Assembly: GCF_949298305.1 (NCBI RefSeq)
Contig: NZ_CASFWU010000123.1
Span: 1-6,610 of the forward strand
Length of the DNA stretch: 6,610 bases
Origin: an uncultured Bacteroides sp.
Lineage (GTDB): Bacteria; Bacteroidota; Bacteroidia; Bacteroidales; Bacteroidaceae
Reading direction: 5' to 3'
Below the pieces are notes generated by a model. The model worked only from the letters and a program-made list of their open reading frames with translations, was not told the origin of the DNA and did no database searches. The translations under genes and the position numbers were made by a program. Shown in pieces: positions 1 to 5,807 of the stretch. Position 1 is the stretch's first letter; the number at the start of each line of letters is the position of its first letter.

Positions 1-14
1 CTTAATCACAAGCA

Positions 15-1850
15 ATGAAGGAATTCATACAGTTGATGAGGCGTTTCGTGTCGCCTTACAAGAAGTACATCGGTTGGGCAGTCCTGCTCAACATCCTGTC
101 AGCCGTGTTCAACGTCTTCTCGTTCACCATCCTGATTCCCATCCTGAACATCCTCTTCAAGACGGGAGCCAACGACCGGGTGTACCACTTCATGGAGTGG
201 GGCAGCGGAAGCCTGAAGGACGTGGCCACGAACAACTTCTACTACTACGTCACCCGCATGATTGATGTCTACGGCCCTGTGATGACACTGCTCTTCATGG
301 GCCTCTTCCTGGCCTTTATGACCCTGCTCAAGACGTCCTGCTACTTCGCCTCGTCGGCCGTGATGATACCCCTGCGCACGGGCGTGGTGCGCGACATCCG
401 CGTGATGGTCTACTCCAAGGTGATGCGCCTGCCCCTGGGCTTCTTCTCCGAAGAGCGCAAGGGCGACATCATTGCCCGCATGAGCGGCGACGTGGGCGAG
501 ATAGAAAACTCCATCACCAGCTCGCTGGACCTGCTGATGAAGAACCCCATCCTGATTATCCTTTACTTCACCACCCTGATTGTCACCAGCTGGGAGCTGA
601 CGCTCTTCACCGTCCTCGTGCTGCCCGGCATGGGCTGGCTCATGGGCAAGGTGGGCAAGAAGCTGAAGCGCCAGTCGCTCGACGCCCAGGCCAAGTGGAG
701 CAACACCATGTCGCAGCTGGAAGAGACCCTGGGCGGACTGCGCATCATCAAGGCCTTCATTGCCGAGGACAAGATGATACGCCGCTTCACCAAGTGCAGC
801 GACGAGGTGCGCGACGCCAACAACAAGGTGGCCACCCGTCAGGCGCTGGCACATCCCATGAGCGAGTTCCTCGGCACGTTGCTCATCGTCCTCGTCCTCT
901 GGTTCGGCGGTATGCTCATCCTTCGCGACGGTTCCACCATCGAGGCACCCACGTTCATCTTCTACATGGTCATCCTCTACAGCATCATCAACCCCCTGAA
1001 GGAATTCGCCAAGGCCGGCTACAACATCCCCAAGGGACTGGCCTCCATGGAGCGCGTGGACAAGATACTGAAGGCCGAGAACCCCATCAAGGAACCGGCT
1101 CATCCGAAACCACTGACCGGTCTGCACGACAAGATTGAGTTCCGCGACATCTCCTTCAGCTACGGCACCCGCGAGGTACTCCACCACGTCAACCTCACCG
1201 TGCCCCGCGGCAAGACCATCGCCCTCGTGGGACAGTCCGGCTCGGGCAAGTCCACGCTGGTCGACCTCCTGCCCCGCTACCACGACGTGCAGTCCGGCGC
1301 CATCACCATAGACGGCACCAACATCAAGGACGTCCGCATAGCCGACCTGCGCGGACTCATCGGCAACGTCAACCAGGAGGCCATCCTCTTCAACGACTCC
1401 TTCTTCAACAACATCGCCTTCGGCGTGGAGAACGCCACGATGGAGCAGGTCATCGAAGCGGCCAAGATTGCCAATGCCCACGACTTCATCATGGAGACCG
1501 AGCACGGCTACGACACCAACATAGGCGACCGCGGCGGCAAGCTCTCCGGCGGACAGCGCCAGCGCGTCAGCATCGCCCGTGCCATCCTGAAGAACCCGCC
1601 CATCCTCATCCTCGACGAGGCCACCTCGGCCCTCGACACCGAGAGCGAGCGCCTGGTGCAGGAGGCCCTGGAGCGCCTGATGAAGACGCGCACCACCATC
1701 GCCATTGCCCACCGTCTGTCCACCATCAAGAACGCCGACGAAATCTGCGTCCTCTACGAGGGACAAATCGTGGAACGCGGCACTCACGACGAGCTCCTGG
1801 CCAAGAACGGCTACTACAAGCGCCTGAACGACATGCAGTCGCTGGGCTGA
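15..1850 (+). CDS. MsbA-like ABC exporter, fused permease and ATPase (lipid/multidrug type)
   Basis: This 611-residue protein is a half-transporter of the type I exporter class, expected to work as a homodimer in the inner membrane and to flip lipids (lipid A core in the MsbA subfamily) or export drugs or peptides using ATP. The N-terminal part, about residues 15-345, holds hydrophobic segments near 18-48, 88-120, 178-212 and 284-330. The ATPase domain, about 373-605, has every key element: A-loop Tyr383 (FSYG), Walker A GQSGSGKST at 406-414, Q-loop Gln454, signature LSGGQ at 510-514, Walker B LILDEATSALD at 531-541 with Glu535, and switch His566. Length is normal for the family and nothing is missing. 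A TAA at bases 3-5 may be the end of an upstream gene, which would place this gene in an operon. The start codon gives the usual short cytoplasmic tail before helix 1. The family is certain; lipid A as substrate is inference. Confidence 0.95.
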   Translation: MKEFIQLMRRFVSPYKKYIGWAVLLNILSAVFNVFSFTILIPILNILFKTGANDRVYHFMEWGSGSLKDVATNNFYYYVTRMIDVYGPVMTLLFMGLFLAFMTLLKTSCYFASSAVMIPLRTGVVRDIRVMVYSKVMRLPLGFFSEERKGDIIARMSGDVGEIENSITSSLDLLMKNPILIILYFTTLIVTSWELTLFTVLVLPGMGWLMGKVGKKLKRQSLDAQAKWSNTMSQLEETLGGLRIIKAFIAEDKMIRRFTKCSDEVRDANNKVATRQALAHPMSEFLGTLLIVLVLWFGGMLILRDGSTIEAPTFIFYMVILYSIINPLKEFAKAGYNIPKGLASMERVDKILKAENPIKEPAHPKPLTGLHDKIEFRDISFSYGTREVLHHVNLTVPRGKTIALVGQSGSGKSTLVDLLPRYHDVQSGAITIDGTNIKDVRIADLRGLIGNVNQEAILFNDSFFNNIAFGVENATMEQVIEAAKIANAHDFIMETEHGYDTNIGDRGGKLSGGQRQRVSIARAILKNPPILILDEATSALDTESERLVQEALERLMKTRTTIAIAHRLSTIKNADEICVLYEGQIVERGTHDELLAKNGYYKRLNDMQSLG

Positions 1851-1879
1851 CACAGGCAGCCGTCCTTGAAGTGATGAAT

Positions 1880-1885
1880 GGAGGA
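1880..1885 (+). promoter_or_regulatory. Shine-Dalgarno sequence of the RhuM-family gene
   Basis: GGAGGA lies eight bases before the ATG at 1894. It is the clearest ribosome binding site in the window, where most genes lack one as is common in Bacteroidota, and it supports the chosen start of the following gene. Confidence 0.6.
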
Positions 1886-1893
1886 AGCAGACC

Positions 1894-2328
1894 ATGGAAC
1901 CGAACGACAAGATAGTAATCTACCGGACCGCCGACGGACAGACTGCCATCGACGTGAAGCTGGAGAACGAGACGGTGTGGCTTTCGCAGAGCCAGATGGC
2001 AGAACTGTTCCAGACGGACAGGACATCCGTCTTGCGCCATATAGGCAATATCTATAAAACTGGAGAGTTGGACGAGCAGTCAACTTGTGCATTTTTTGCA
2101 CAGGTTCGTCAAGAAGGGAAAAGAACCGTTACCCGTAAGATTCCCTATTACAATCTGGACATGATAATTTCCGTCGGCTACAGGGTCAACTCCATGCGCG
2201 GCACCCAGTTCCGTATATGGGCCAACCGCATCCTGAAAGACTACCTCGTAAAGGGCTATGCCGTCGACCACGCCCTGGCCGAGCAGCGCTACGCCGAGCT
2301 GGTGAACCTCATCAACAAGAACAATTAG
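1894..2328 (+). CDS. Short RhuM-family protein (virulence RhuM N-terminal part, probably truncated)
   Basis: The 144-residue product matches the N-terminal part of the RhuM family, named after a gene in a Salmonella pathogenicity island; its biochemical role is not established. Typical features are the opening with a strand pair and acidic linker (residues 6-28), a helix-turn-helix-like stretch WLSQSQMAELFQTDRTSV at 29-46, and the family hallmark block around YNLDMIISVGYRVNS at 86-100 followed by GTQFRIWA at 103-110 and LKDYLVKGY at 114-122. Family members I know are usually around 330 residues; here a stop follows soon after the hallmark block, so the C-terminal half is absent and no remnant of it is visible before the next gene. 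Bases about 2041-2160 are much richer in AT than the rest of the gene. It follows the ABC exporter by 43 bases and may be cotranscribed. It could be a naturally short form or a decayed gene. Confidence 0.8.
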   Translation: MEPNDKIVIYRTADGQTAIDVKLENETVWLSQSQMAELFQTDRTSVLRHIGNIYKTGELDEQSTCAFFAQVRQEGKRTVTRKIPYYNLDMIISVGYRVNSMRGTQFRIWANRILKDYLVKGYAVDHALAEQRYAELVNLINKNN

Positions 2329-2370
2329 CCGATTCCCCTGCGGGCGGCAAACCTAACTGACCTAAAACAA

Positions 2371-2826
2371 ATGCCTATGATACCCGATTTCGACTACACC
2401 CTGCTCCCCGACACCTATACCCTCTGTCTGCACGACGCCTGTCCCCGCGCCCAGGAGTGCCTGCGTCGTGCCATAGCCGAGGGCGTGCCCGCCGACCGTA
2501 CCTGCATCCGCATCCTCTCCCCCGCCGCCGCCCGGCAGATGGCAGCCGAGGGATGCACGTATTTCAGCCCCATCCGGAAGGTGCGCTACGCACGGGGCCT
2601 CAAGAACGTGCTGAAGCAGTTGGAGCAGCTGCCCTACGACCGGGCTGTCGCCGCCAAGCAGGCCATCAAAGGCAACTTCGCCACACGCACCTACTACCGC
2701 GTCCGCAACGGACAACGCCCCGTCTTCCCCGACGAACAGGCTGATATAGAGCACGTATTCAGGGCCTTCGGACTGGAAGAAGACCCGGTCTACGATGACT
2801 TCATCTACTGTTACGACCTCCGTTAG
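2371..2826 (+). CDS. Small DUF6078-like protein of unknown function
   Basis: A 151-residue soluble protein without signal peptide or membrane segment. It resembles the Bacteroidales family DUF6078: an opening FDYTLLPDTYTLC, then cysteines at 19, 24 and 30 (C-x4-C-x5-C, ending in CLRR), further cysteines at 45 and 62 in front of an aromatic residue (CTYF), a basic central helix region (residues 68-110, KVRYARGLKNVL and TRTYYRVRNG), and an acidic tail with a DEQADIEHVFRAFG helix at 121-134. The spaced cysteines could bind a metal, but this is inference. The length appears complete. The first ATG is used here; a second in-frame ATG sits two codons later, and neither has a clear Shine-Dalgarno sequence. 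It lies 42 bases after the RhuM-family gene. Function is unknown; family assignment is from memory of the motif pattern. Confidence 0.8.
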   Translation: MPMIPDFDYTLLPDTYTLCLHDACPRAQECLRRAIAEGVPADRTCIRILSPAAARQMAAEGCTYFSPIRKVRYARGLKNVLKQLEQLPYDRAVAAKQAIKGNFATRTYYRVRNGQRPVFPDEQADIEHVFRAFGLEEDPVYDDFIYCYDLR

Positions 2827-2905
2827 CCGTCCCGCGCCACCCGCCTATCTCCCCCTCAGCCACCCGCCTTTCCAATGCTTTGTGAAATCCGCATGACAAC
2901 GGCCG

Positions 2906-2990
2906 TGACATGCGGGAGTCATGGGTTGTGACACGCGGGAGTCACAGGCAATGACACGCGGGAGTCACAGGCAATGACATACGGGAGTCA
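2906..2990 (+). repeat. Tandem array of four 23-bp units
   Basis: Four copies begin at 2906, 2929, 2952 and 2975, exactly 23 bases apart. Each has a 16-base core TGACAYRCGGGAGTCA and a 7-base spacer; two of the spacers are CAGGCAA and one is TGGGTTG. The core starts with TGAC and ends with GTCA, so it is itself a weak dyad. Variation is confined to two core positions (TG, CG, CG, TA), suggesting duplication followed by drift or selection for the rest. The constant spacing and short, partly conserved spacers argue against CRISPR. Confidence 0.9.
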
Positions 2991-3013
2991 CAAGCTGTCA
3001 CTCCCGTATGTCA
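2975..3013. repeat. Inverted repeat hairpin closing the 23-bp array
   Basis: The fourth direct copy and a fifth, inverted copy form a perfect 14-bp stem, TGACATACGGGAGT (2975-2988) with ACTCCCGTATGTCA (3000-3013). The 11-base loop can add three more pairs (ACA with TGT) after a C-C mismatch. The inverted copy carries the same TA variant as the copy it faces, so the pairing is preserved exactly. It lies 49 bases beyond the stop of the RNase H gene on the opposite strand. It may act as a two-way transcript end or mRNA stabiliser; without a U-run this is inference. Confidence 0.85.
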
Positions 3014-3061
3014 CTGCCGGCCACTTCCCGGAGTCTGCAGCAAAGAGAATAAGAGATGGGA

Positions 3062-3709
3062 TTACTTCCGTCCGAAGTCCGCCGGAATCTCGCCCCACTG
3101 GTCGGTCTCCCACTTCCGTATCGGGGTGGTGTACGTGTTTTCGCGCAGCCATTTCTCGGCACGCTCTATCAGTTGGAAGAGGGCTTCGGTGCGGGGCTCG
3201 CGGGGCAGCTTGGTCTTGCATTGCTTCTGCCGCACCCAGGCGATGGCGTTGCGGCTGTCGCTGTAGATGGGCATGTCCAGCCCCTTCTGCTTCAGCAGGG
3301 CAAGGCCGTGGACCAGGGCGAGGAACTCGCCGATGTTGTTCGTGCCGTAGACGGGGCCGTAGTGGAACACCTGCTGGCGCGAGGGGAGGTGTACGCCGCG
3401 GTACTCCATCTGCCCGGGGTTGCCGCTGCAGGCGGCGTCGACGGCGAGGGCCTGCGTATCTCCGGCCTCTCCCCCCTGCCCCCCTCCCCCGTAGGGAGGG
3501 GGAAGCGTGCGGTTCCCCCCCCTCTCCTTGGGAGAGGGGGCTTGGGGGGTGAGGCCGCAGTTCATGGCCTCTTCCGCCTCCTCCTTGCTCTCGAAGGACT
3601 TGTATCGGGCACCCTTATACCCTTTAATTTGCAGCTGGCAGTCTGTCCAGTTGTCGTAGATGCCGGGCGTGACGCCTGCCCATACCACGTAGTATTTCTG
3701 TTTCTTCAT
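3062..3709 (-). CDS. Ribonuclease HI with N-terminal viroplasmin domain
   Basis: The 215-residue protein cleaves the RNA strand of RNA-DNA hybrids, such as R-loops and replication primers, in the cytoplasm. Residues 4-50 form the caulimovirus viroplasmin-type hybrid-binding domain (YYVVWAGVTPGIYDNW, then GYKGARYKSFESKEEAEEAM), as in eukaryotic RNase H1. The catalytic domain, about 87-215, has the four acidic residues expected for RNase HI: Asp91 in AVDAACSGNPG, Glu128 in NNIGEF, Asp151 in IYSDS and Asp211 in PADFG. The linker, residues about 52-82, is Pro/Gly-rich and is encoded by a palindromic repeat element described separately; both domains remain in frame, so the enzyme is probably active. 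The gene begins 15 bases after the stop of the outer membrane protein gene and is probably cotranscribed with it. The start is the first ATG and gives the usual MKKQKYYVVW beginning. Confidence 0.95.
   Translation of the reverse strand: MKKQKYYVVWAGVTPGIYDNWTDCQLQIKGYKGARYKSFESKEEAEEAMNCGLTPQAPSPKERGGNRTLPPPYGGGGQGGEAGDTQALAVDAACSGNPGQMEYRGVHLPSRQQVFHYGPVYGTNNIGEFLALVHGLALLKQKGLDMPIYSDSRNAIAWVRQKQCKTKLPREPRTEALFQLIERAEKWLRENTYTTPIRKWETDQWGEIPADFGRK
3464..3555. repeat. C/G-rich palindromic repeat element inserted in the RNase H reading frame
   Basis: The element begins with GGCCTCTCCCCCC and ends with GGGGGGTGAGGCC, an imperfect terminal inverted repeat. Inside are two perfect hairpins: CCCCCTCCC with GGGAGGGGG (3480-3488/3494-3502, 5-base loop) and CCCCCTCTCC with GGAGAGGGGG (3518-3527/3531-3540, 3-base loop), joined by AAGCGTGCGGTT. 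Translated on the minus strand it gives residues about 52-82 of the RNase H, rich in Pro, Gly and basic residues. The layout of nested stems resembles small palindromic elements (REP or MITE-like) seen as dispersed repeats in bacterial genomes. Exact borders are estimated from the inverted repeats. That it is mobile is inference. Confidence 0.8.
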
Positions 3710-3724
3710 AAGTTGTATGGAGAA

Positions 3725-4591
3725 TTAGAAGTAGTAGCCCACGGAGATGTCAAACGAGCAGTTGTTGAGGTCTATCTCGTGCGGCGAGTCGGTGGAGTAG
3801 AAGGGGATGGCGCTCCATTGGATGCCTCCGCCGATATAGACGTGTCTGAGGACATAGGCCAGGCCGAGTGCCAGTCCGGCATCCACTTTCTTGTAGAAGG
3901 CCTTGTCGGCGCCGGCAGGCTTCTTGAAAAGGTCTCCTTCCTGGCCGTCGACTTTGTACTTGCCGCTGATGCCGAAGCCCACGTAGGGTCCCACACGGAG
4001 CAGGGTTCTGAAGCTGTTGGCATTCCATATCTTGAAGTCTACCAACAAGGGAACGGTCAGGTAGGTGGGGGTGACATCCGTGTTGACAGTCTTCCCTGAT
4101 TCGTATGTCCGCCACGTGGCGTATTGCTGGCTGATGTTGACGGACGGGGTCAGCGAAATCAGGCGCGAGAGGGCGAAGCTGACTCCTACGCCGCCCTGAA
4201 ACCCTATTTTTCCGCTGCCTTTGATGCTGTTGTCGTCGGTGCTGGTGGGCATTGGAGAACACATGCCGGCGGTGACGAAGGGGGTGACGACGCGCTCCTC
4301 CTTGCGCAGCTTCACGAGTATTTCACCCTCGTCCGGTATGCGGGCCGTCCGCCACTCCATGCCGATGGTGTGTACCGTGAGTTTCTTTGCGTCATCGGGG
4401 ACGCCGGTCAGCACGAAGCGCCCGTCCATGTCGGTCACTGCTGTAATGTCCGTTCCTTTCACCGTGATTTCGGCTCCCACTATCGGCTGTCCGTCCTTTT
4501 GGGCGATGACCGTTCCTTTTACATCTTTGGCCGGCACCGTCTGTGGAATGCAAAGCACGGCTGCGGCCAGTAAAGTAAACCATTTTTTCAT
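3725..4591 (-). CDS. Outer membrane beta-barrel protein with N-terminal CarboxypepD_reg-like domain
   Basis: The 288-residue protein has a signal peptide (MKKWFTLLAAAVLCIPQTVPA, cut probably after Ala21). Residues about 24-95 are a carboxypeptidase-regulatory-like beta-sandwich, with VKGTVIAQKDGQPIVGAEI and the DMDGRFVL motif at 54-61; this domain is usual at the periplasmic end of TonB-dependent receptors. From about 104 to the end, alternating hydrophobic strands with GVGVSFAL, VGPYVGFGISG, AGLALGLAYVL and the final DISVGYYF suggest a small eight-stranded-type barrel ending in Phe, the usual C-terminal signal for outer membrane assembly. It lacks a TonB box, plug and 22-stranded barrel, so it is not a SusC-type receptor. 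No substrate can be named; a structural or adhesion role is possible. It leads a two-gene unit with the RNase H gene and has a candidate promoter upstream. Confidence 0.88.
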   Translation of the reverse strand: MKKWFTLLAAAVLCIPQTVPAKDVKGTVIAQKDGQPIVGAEITVKGTDITAVTDMDGRFVLTGVPDDAKKLTVHTIGMEWRTARIPDEGEILVKLRKEERVVTPFVTAGMCSPMPTSTDDNSIKGSGKIGFQGGVGVSFALSRLISLTPSVNISQQYATWRTYESGKTVNTDVTPTYLTVPLLVDFKIWNANSFRTLLRVGPYVGFGISGKYKVDGQEGDLFKKPAGADKAFYKKVDAGLALGLAYVLRHVYIGGGIQWSAIPFYSTDSPHEIDLNNCSFDISVGYYF

Positions 4592-4801
4592 GTCGTTTGT
4601 CTTTAAAGGTTATACAATGTAATACAAAATTACGGAAATACTTTGGAATAACCCGTCTGTTCCCAATGGAATTACGCAATTGGAATTAGAAAATTGAAAG
4701 TTAACAGCTTCCATAAAAGTATAGATTGGATACCGTTTTCCCCTGTTTACCGACGTTTGTGCAGGGCTGTTTGCCGGGGAACGGCTTGTTGTTCAGGAGG
4801 C
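4592..4801. other. AT-rich intergenic region upstream of the outer membrane protein gene
   Basis: This 210-base gap lies between two minus-strand genes. Its left half is AT-rich and holds the candidate promoter of the outer membrane protein gene. Its right half has a weak stem CCCTG/CAGGG (4741-4745 with 4762-4766) and no T-run after it, so I cannot name a terminator for the small membrane protein gene that ends at 4802. I see no small gene with support. Confidence 0.6.
4625..4632 (-). promoter_or_regulatory. Candidate Bacteroides-type -7 promoter box
   Basis: On the minus strand these bases read TAATTTTG, a perfect match to the Bacteroidota sigma factor -7 consensus TAnnTTTG. It lies 33 bases before the ATG at 4591, leaving a short leader of about 25 bases. 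No good TTTG-type -33 element is seen at the usual distance, so the assignment rests on the -7 box and position only. Confidence 0.5.
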
Positions 4802-5119
4802 TTACCGGCCGCGGTCGTAACGCTGGGCGCCTATCAGAATATAGAATACCCCCACCATGGGCACCCCCAACGTGCTGGCCAATACGGCCGCATGCACGTC
4901 TTTGCCGCACCACACCAGCAGATAATGGACAAGGAGCACCAGCAGCCCGATGGCACAAAATGCCCGGCACATGAAAGCCGCCAGCCCTTTGGCATCGACT
5001 TTCTGCTGCCGCTCGGGCGACATCGTGTTATATCCCGCTATCAGTTTGGGGTATTTGCGAACAAGCAATCCCAGAACCACGAACAGAACGGCGAAAAGCC
5101 AAACAATCAAACTATCCAT
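4802..5119 (-). CDS. Small DUF3784-like membrane protein
   Basis: A 105-residue inner membrane protein with three predicted membrane helices (about residues 4-20, 50-70 and 78-97). Between helices 1 and 2 is the stretch LIAGYNTMSPERQQKVDAKGL, which matches the signature of DUF3784 proteins (GYNTMS, then a Lys/Asp-rich helix); these resemble the C-terminal part of SdpI-like immunity proteins, but no function is established. The tail is basic. An in-frame GTG sits directly before the ATG, which would add one residue; the ATG is preferred. It lies 12 bases after the stop of the lipoprotein gene and is likely the last gene of the unit. No clear terminator follows. Confidence 0.82.
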   Translation of the reverse strand: MDSLIVWLFAVLFVVLGLLVRKYPKLIAGYNTMSPERQQKVDAKGLAAFMCRAFCAIGLLVLLVHYLLVWCGKDVHAAVLASTLGVPMVGVFYILIGAQRYDRGR

Positions 5120-5131
5120 CACTTTTATACA

Positions 5132-5791
5132 TTAACTATACATATTAATATCTACCACCCAACAATCGTCTACATACATTGTCGTGCCCGCATAGCTATG
5201 TATCTCAAACACAAAATAATGAGCAATGGCAGGCACCTGTATCGTATAATCAAACAACTGCCATTCGCCGTACTCCAACGGGAAAGAAGATAAGCCGTAA
5301 CCGCCTCCCCTTATGACGCCCCATGTAGCATCATCGTAAAATGTTGCCAGTACATCGTTTGGAATATTACTAGAACCATTCTCACGGAAATAACAGTACA
5401 TACGCGGCTTGGTTCCTGTGCAGGCCTCTTCTATATAATAGTGAAAACGAATACGGAGCGTATGCCCGGGAGAAACTTTGACTTTCTGACTGATACTTGC
5501 CGTGATGCCCGTCTTGGGTGAAGACATACGAACGGATGAAGTTCCTTCATACACAATCTTAGTCTCCTGGCTGATGCTGCCATAATGCTCTTTCAAGGAC
5601 CATCCCGATAGGTAGTCTTTCTTTCCGACAGCCAGGTTTCTTCCAATCCATTCTTCACAAGCACCATTCTTCAACAAATTCATAATCGGAACCAATTCCG
5701 ATTCCTCTTCCGGGCAACCCTTATCCTGCTCACACGAAACCATGAACAGGCAGAAGACCAACAGAAACAAACTCCAACAACGCTCCATCAT
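5132..5791 (-). CDS. Lipoprotein with carbohydrate-binding-like beta-sandwich domain
   Basis: The 219-residue protein starts with a short hydrophobic signal and lipobox MVSC, giving lipidation at Cys20. The next residues, EQDKG and PEEES, are acidic and charged, similar to the lipoprotein export signal that sends Bacteroides lipoproteins to the cell surface; surface exposure is inference. From about residue 36 a single domain starts with NLLKNGACEEWIG, the usual opening of galactose-binding-like or CBM4/9-type modules (N-x-NG-x-E-W), continues through YEGTSSVRMSSP (81-92) and SQKVKVSPGHTLRIRFHYYI (101-120), and ends with TTMYVDDCWVVDI, the usual calcium-site strand of such folds. No catalytic domain is present, so the role is probably binding. 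The gene is clearly AT-richer than its neighbours (37-48% GC in 60-base stretches I counted, against 67% in the adjacent gene). It sits 16 bases after the DUF3109 gene; a second in-frame ATG follows the first. Confidence 0.85.
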   Translation of the reverse strand: MMERCWSLFLLVFCLFMVSCEQDKGCPEEESELVPIMNLLKNGACEEWIGRNLAVGKKDYLSGWSLKEHYGSISQETKIVYEGTSSVRMSSPKTGITASISQKVKVSPGHTLRIRFHYYIEEACTGTKPRMYCYFRENGSSNIPNDVLATFYDDATWGVIRGGGYGLSSFPLEYGEWQLFDYTIQVPAIAHYFVFEIHSYAGTTMYVDDCWVVDINMYS

Positions 5792-5807
5792 TTCCTTGTT
5801 CTACCAG

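Larger units (their letters stand above)
2827..3061. other. Convergent intergenic region with repeats
   Basis: This 235-base stretch separates two genes that point towards each other. I see no credible coding sequence. It starts with a C-rich part containing GCCACCCGCCT twice (2836-2846 and 2859-2869, 23 bases apart), then a hairpin CCGCATG/CATGCGG (2889-2895 with 2909-2915) around the palindrome ACGGCCGT, then the 23-bp repeat array listed separately. No T-run follows any stem on either strand, so a classical intrinsic terminator is not evident, though the stems may still end or protect both transcripts. Confidence 0.7.

Noticed and set aside
99..1910. A 603-codon open frame on the minus strand opposite the ABC exporter
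   Set aside because: It is a mirror of GC-rich codons; its translation is low in complexity (His, Val, Gly, Glu rich) and the exporter on the other strand has all ATPase motifs.
2906..3013. CRISPR array
   Set aside because: The gaps between repeat cores are only 7 bases and partly identical, one copy is inverted, and there are no cas genes in the window.
2974..3552. Arg/Ala/Pro-rich open frame on the plus strand starting in the repeat array
   Set aside because: It overlaps the repeat, the RNase H gene and the palindromic element on the other strand; composition is that of an off-frame GC-rich read.
3056..4099. A 347-codon open frame on the plus strand across the RNase H and barrel genes
   Set aside because: Both minus-strand genes have clear family motifs over this range; the plus-strand product spans two genes and has no recognisable domain.
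3725..4591. SusC/TonB-dependent receptor or start of a polysaccharide utilisation locus
   Set aside because: The barrel protein is far too short, has no plug domain, and no SusD, glycosidase or sensor genes are nearby; the CarboxypepD_reg-like domain alone is not enough.
4741..4766. Terminator after the DUF3784-like gene
   Set aside because: The stem is only five pairs with a 16-base loop and no T-run follows on the minus strand.
4694..5293. A 199-codon plus-strand frame over the small membrane protein and part of the lipoprotein
   Set aside because: No family features, and it runs opposite two genes with a signal peptide, lipobox and membrane helices.
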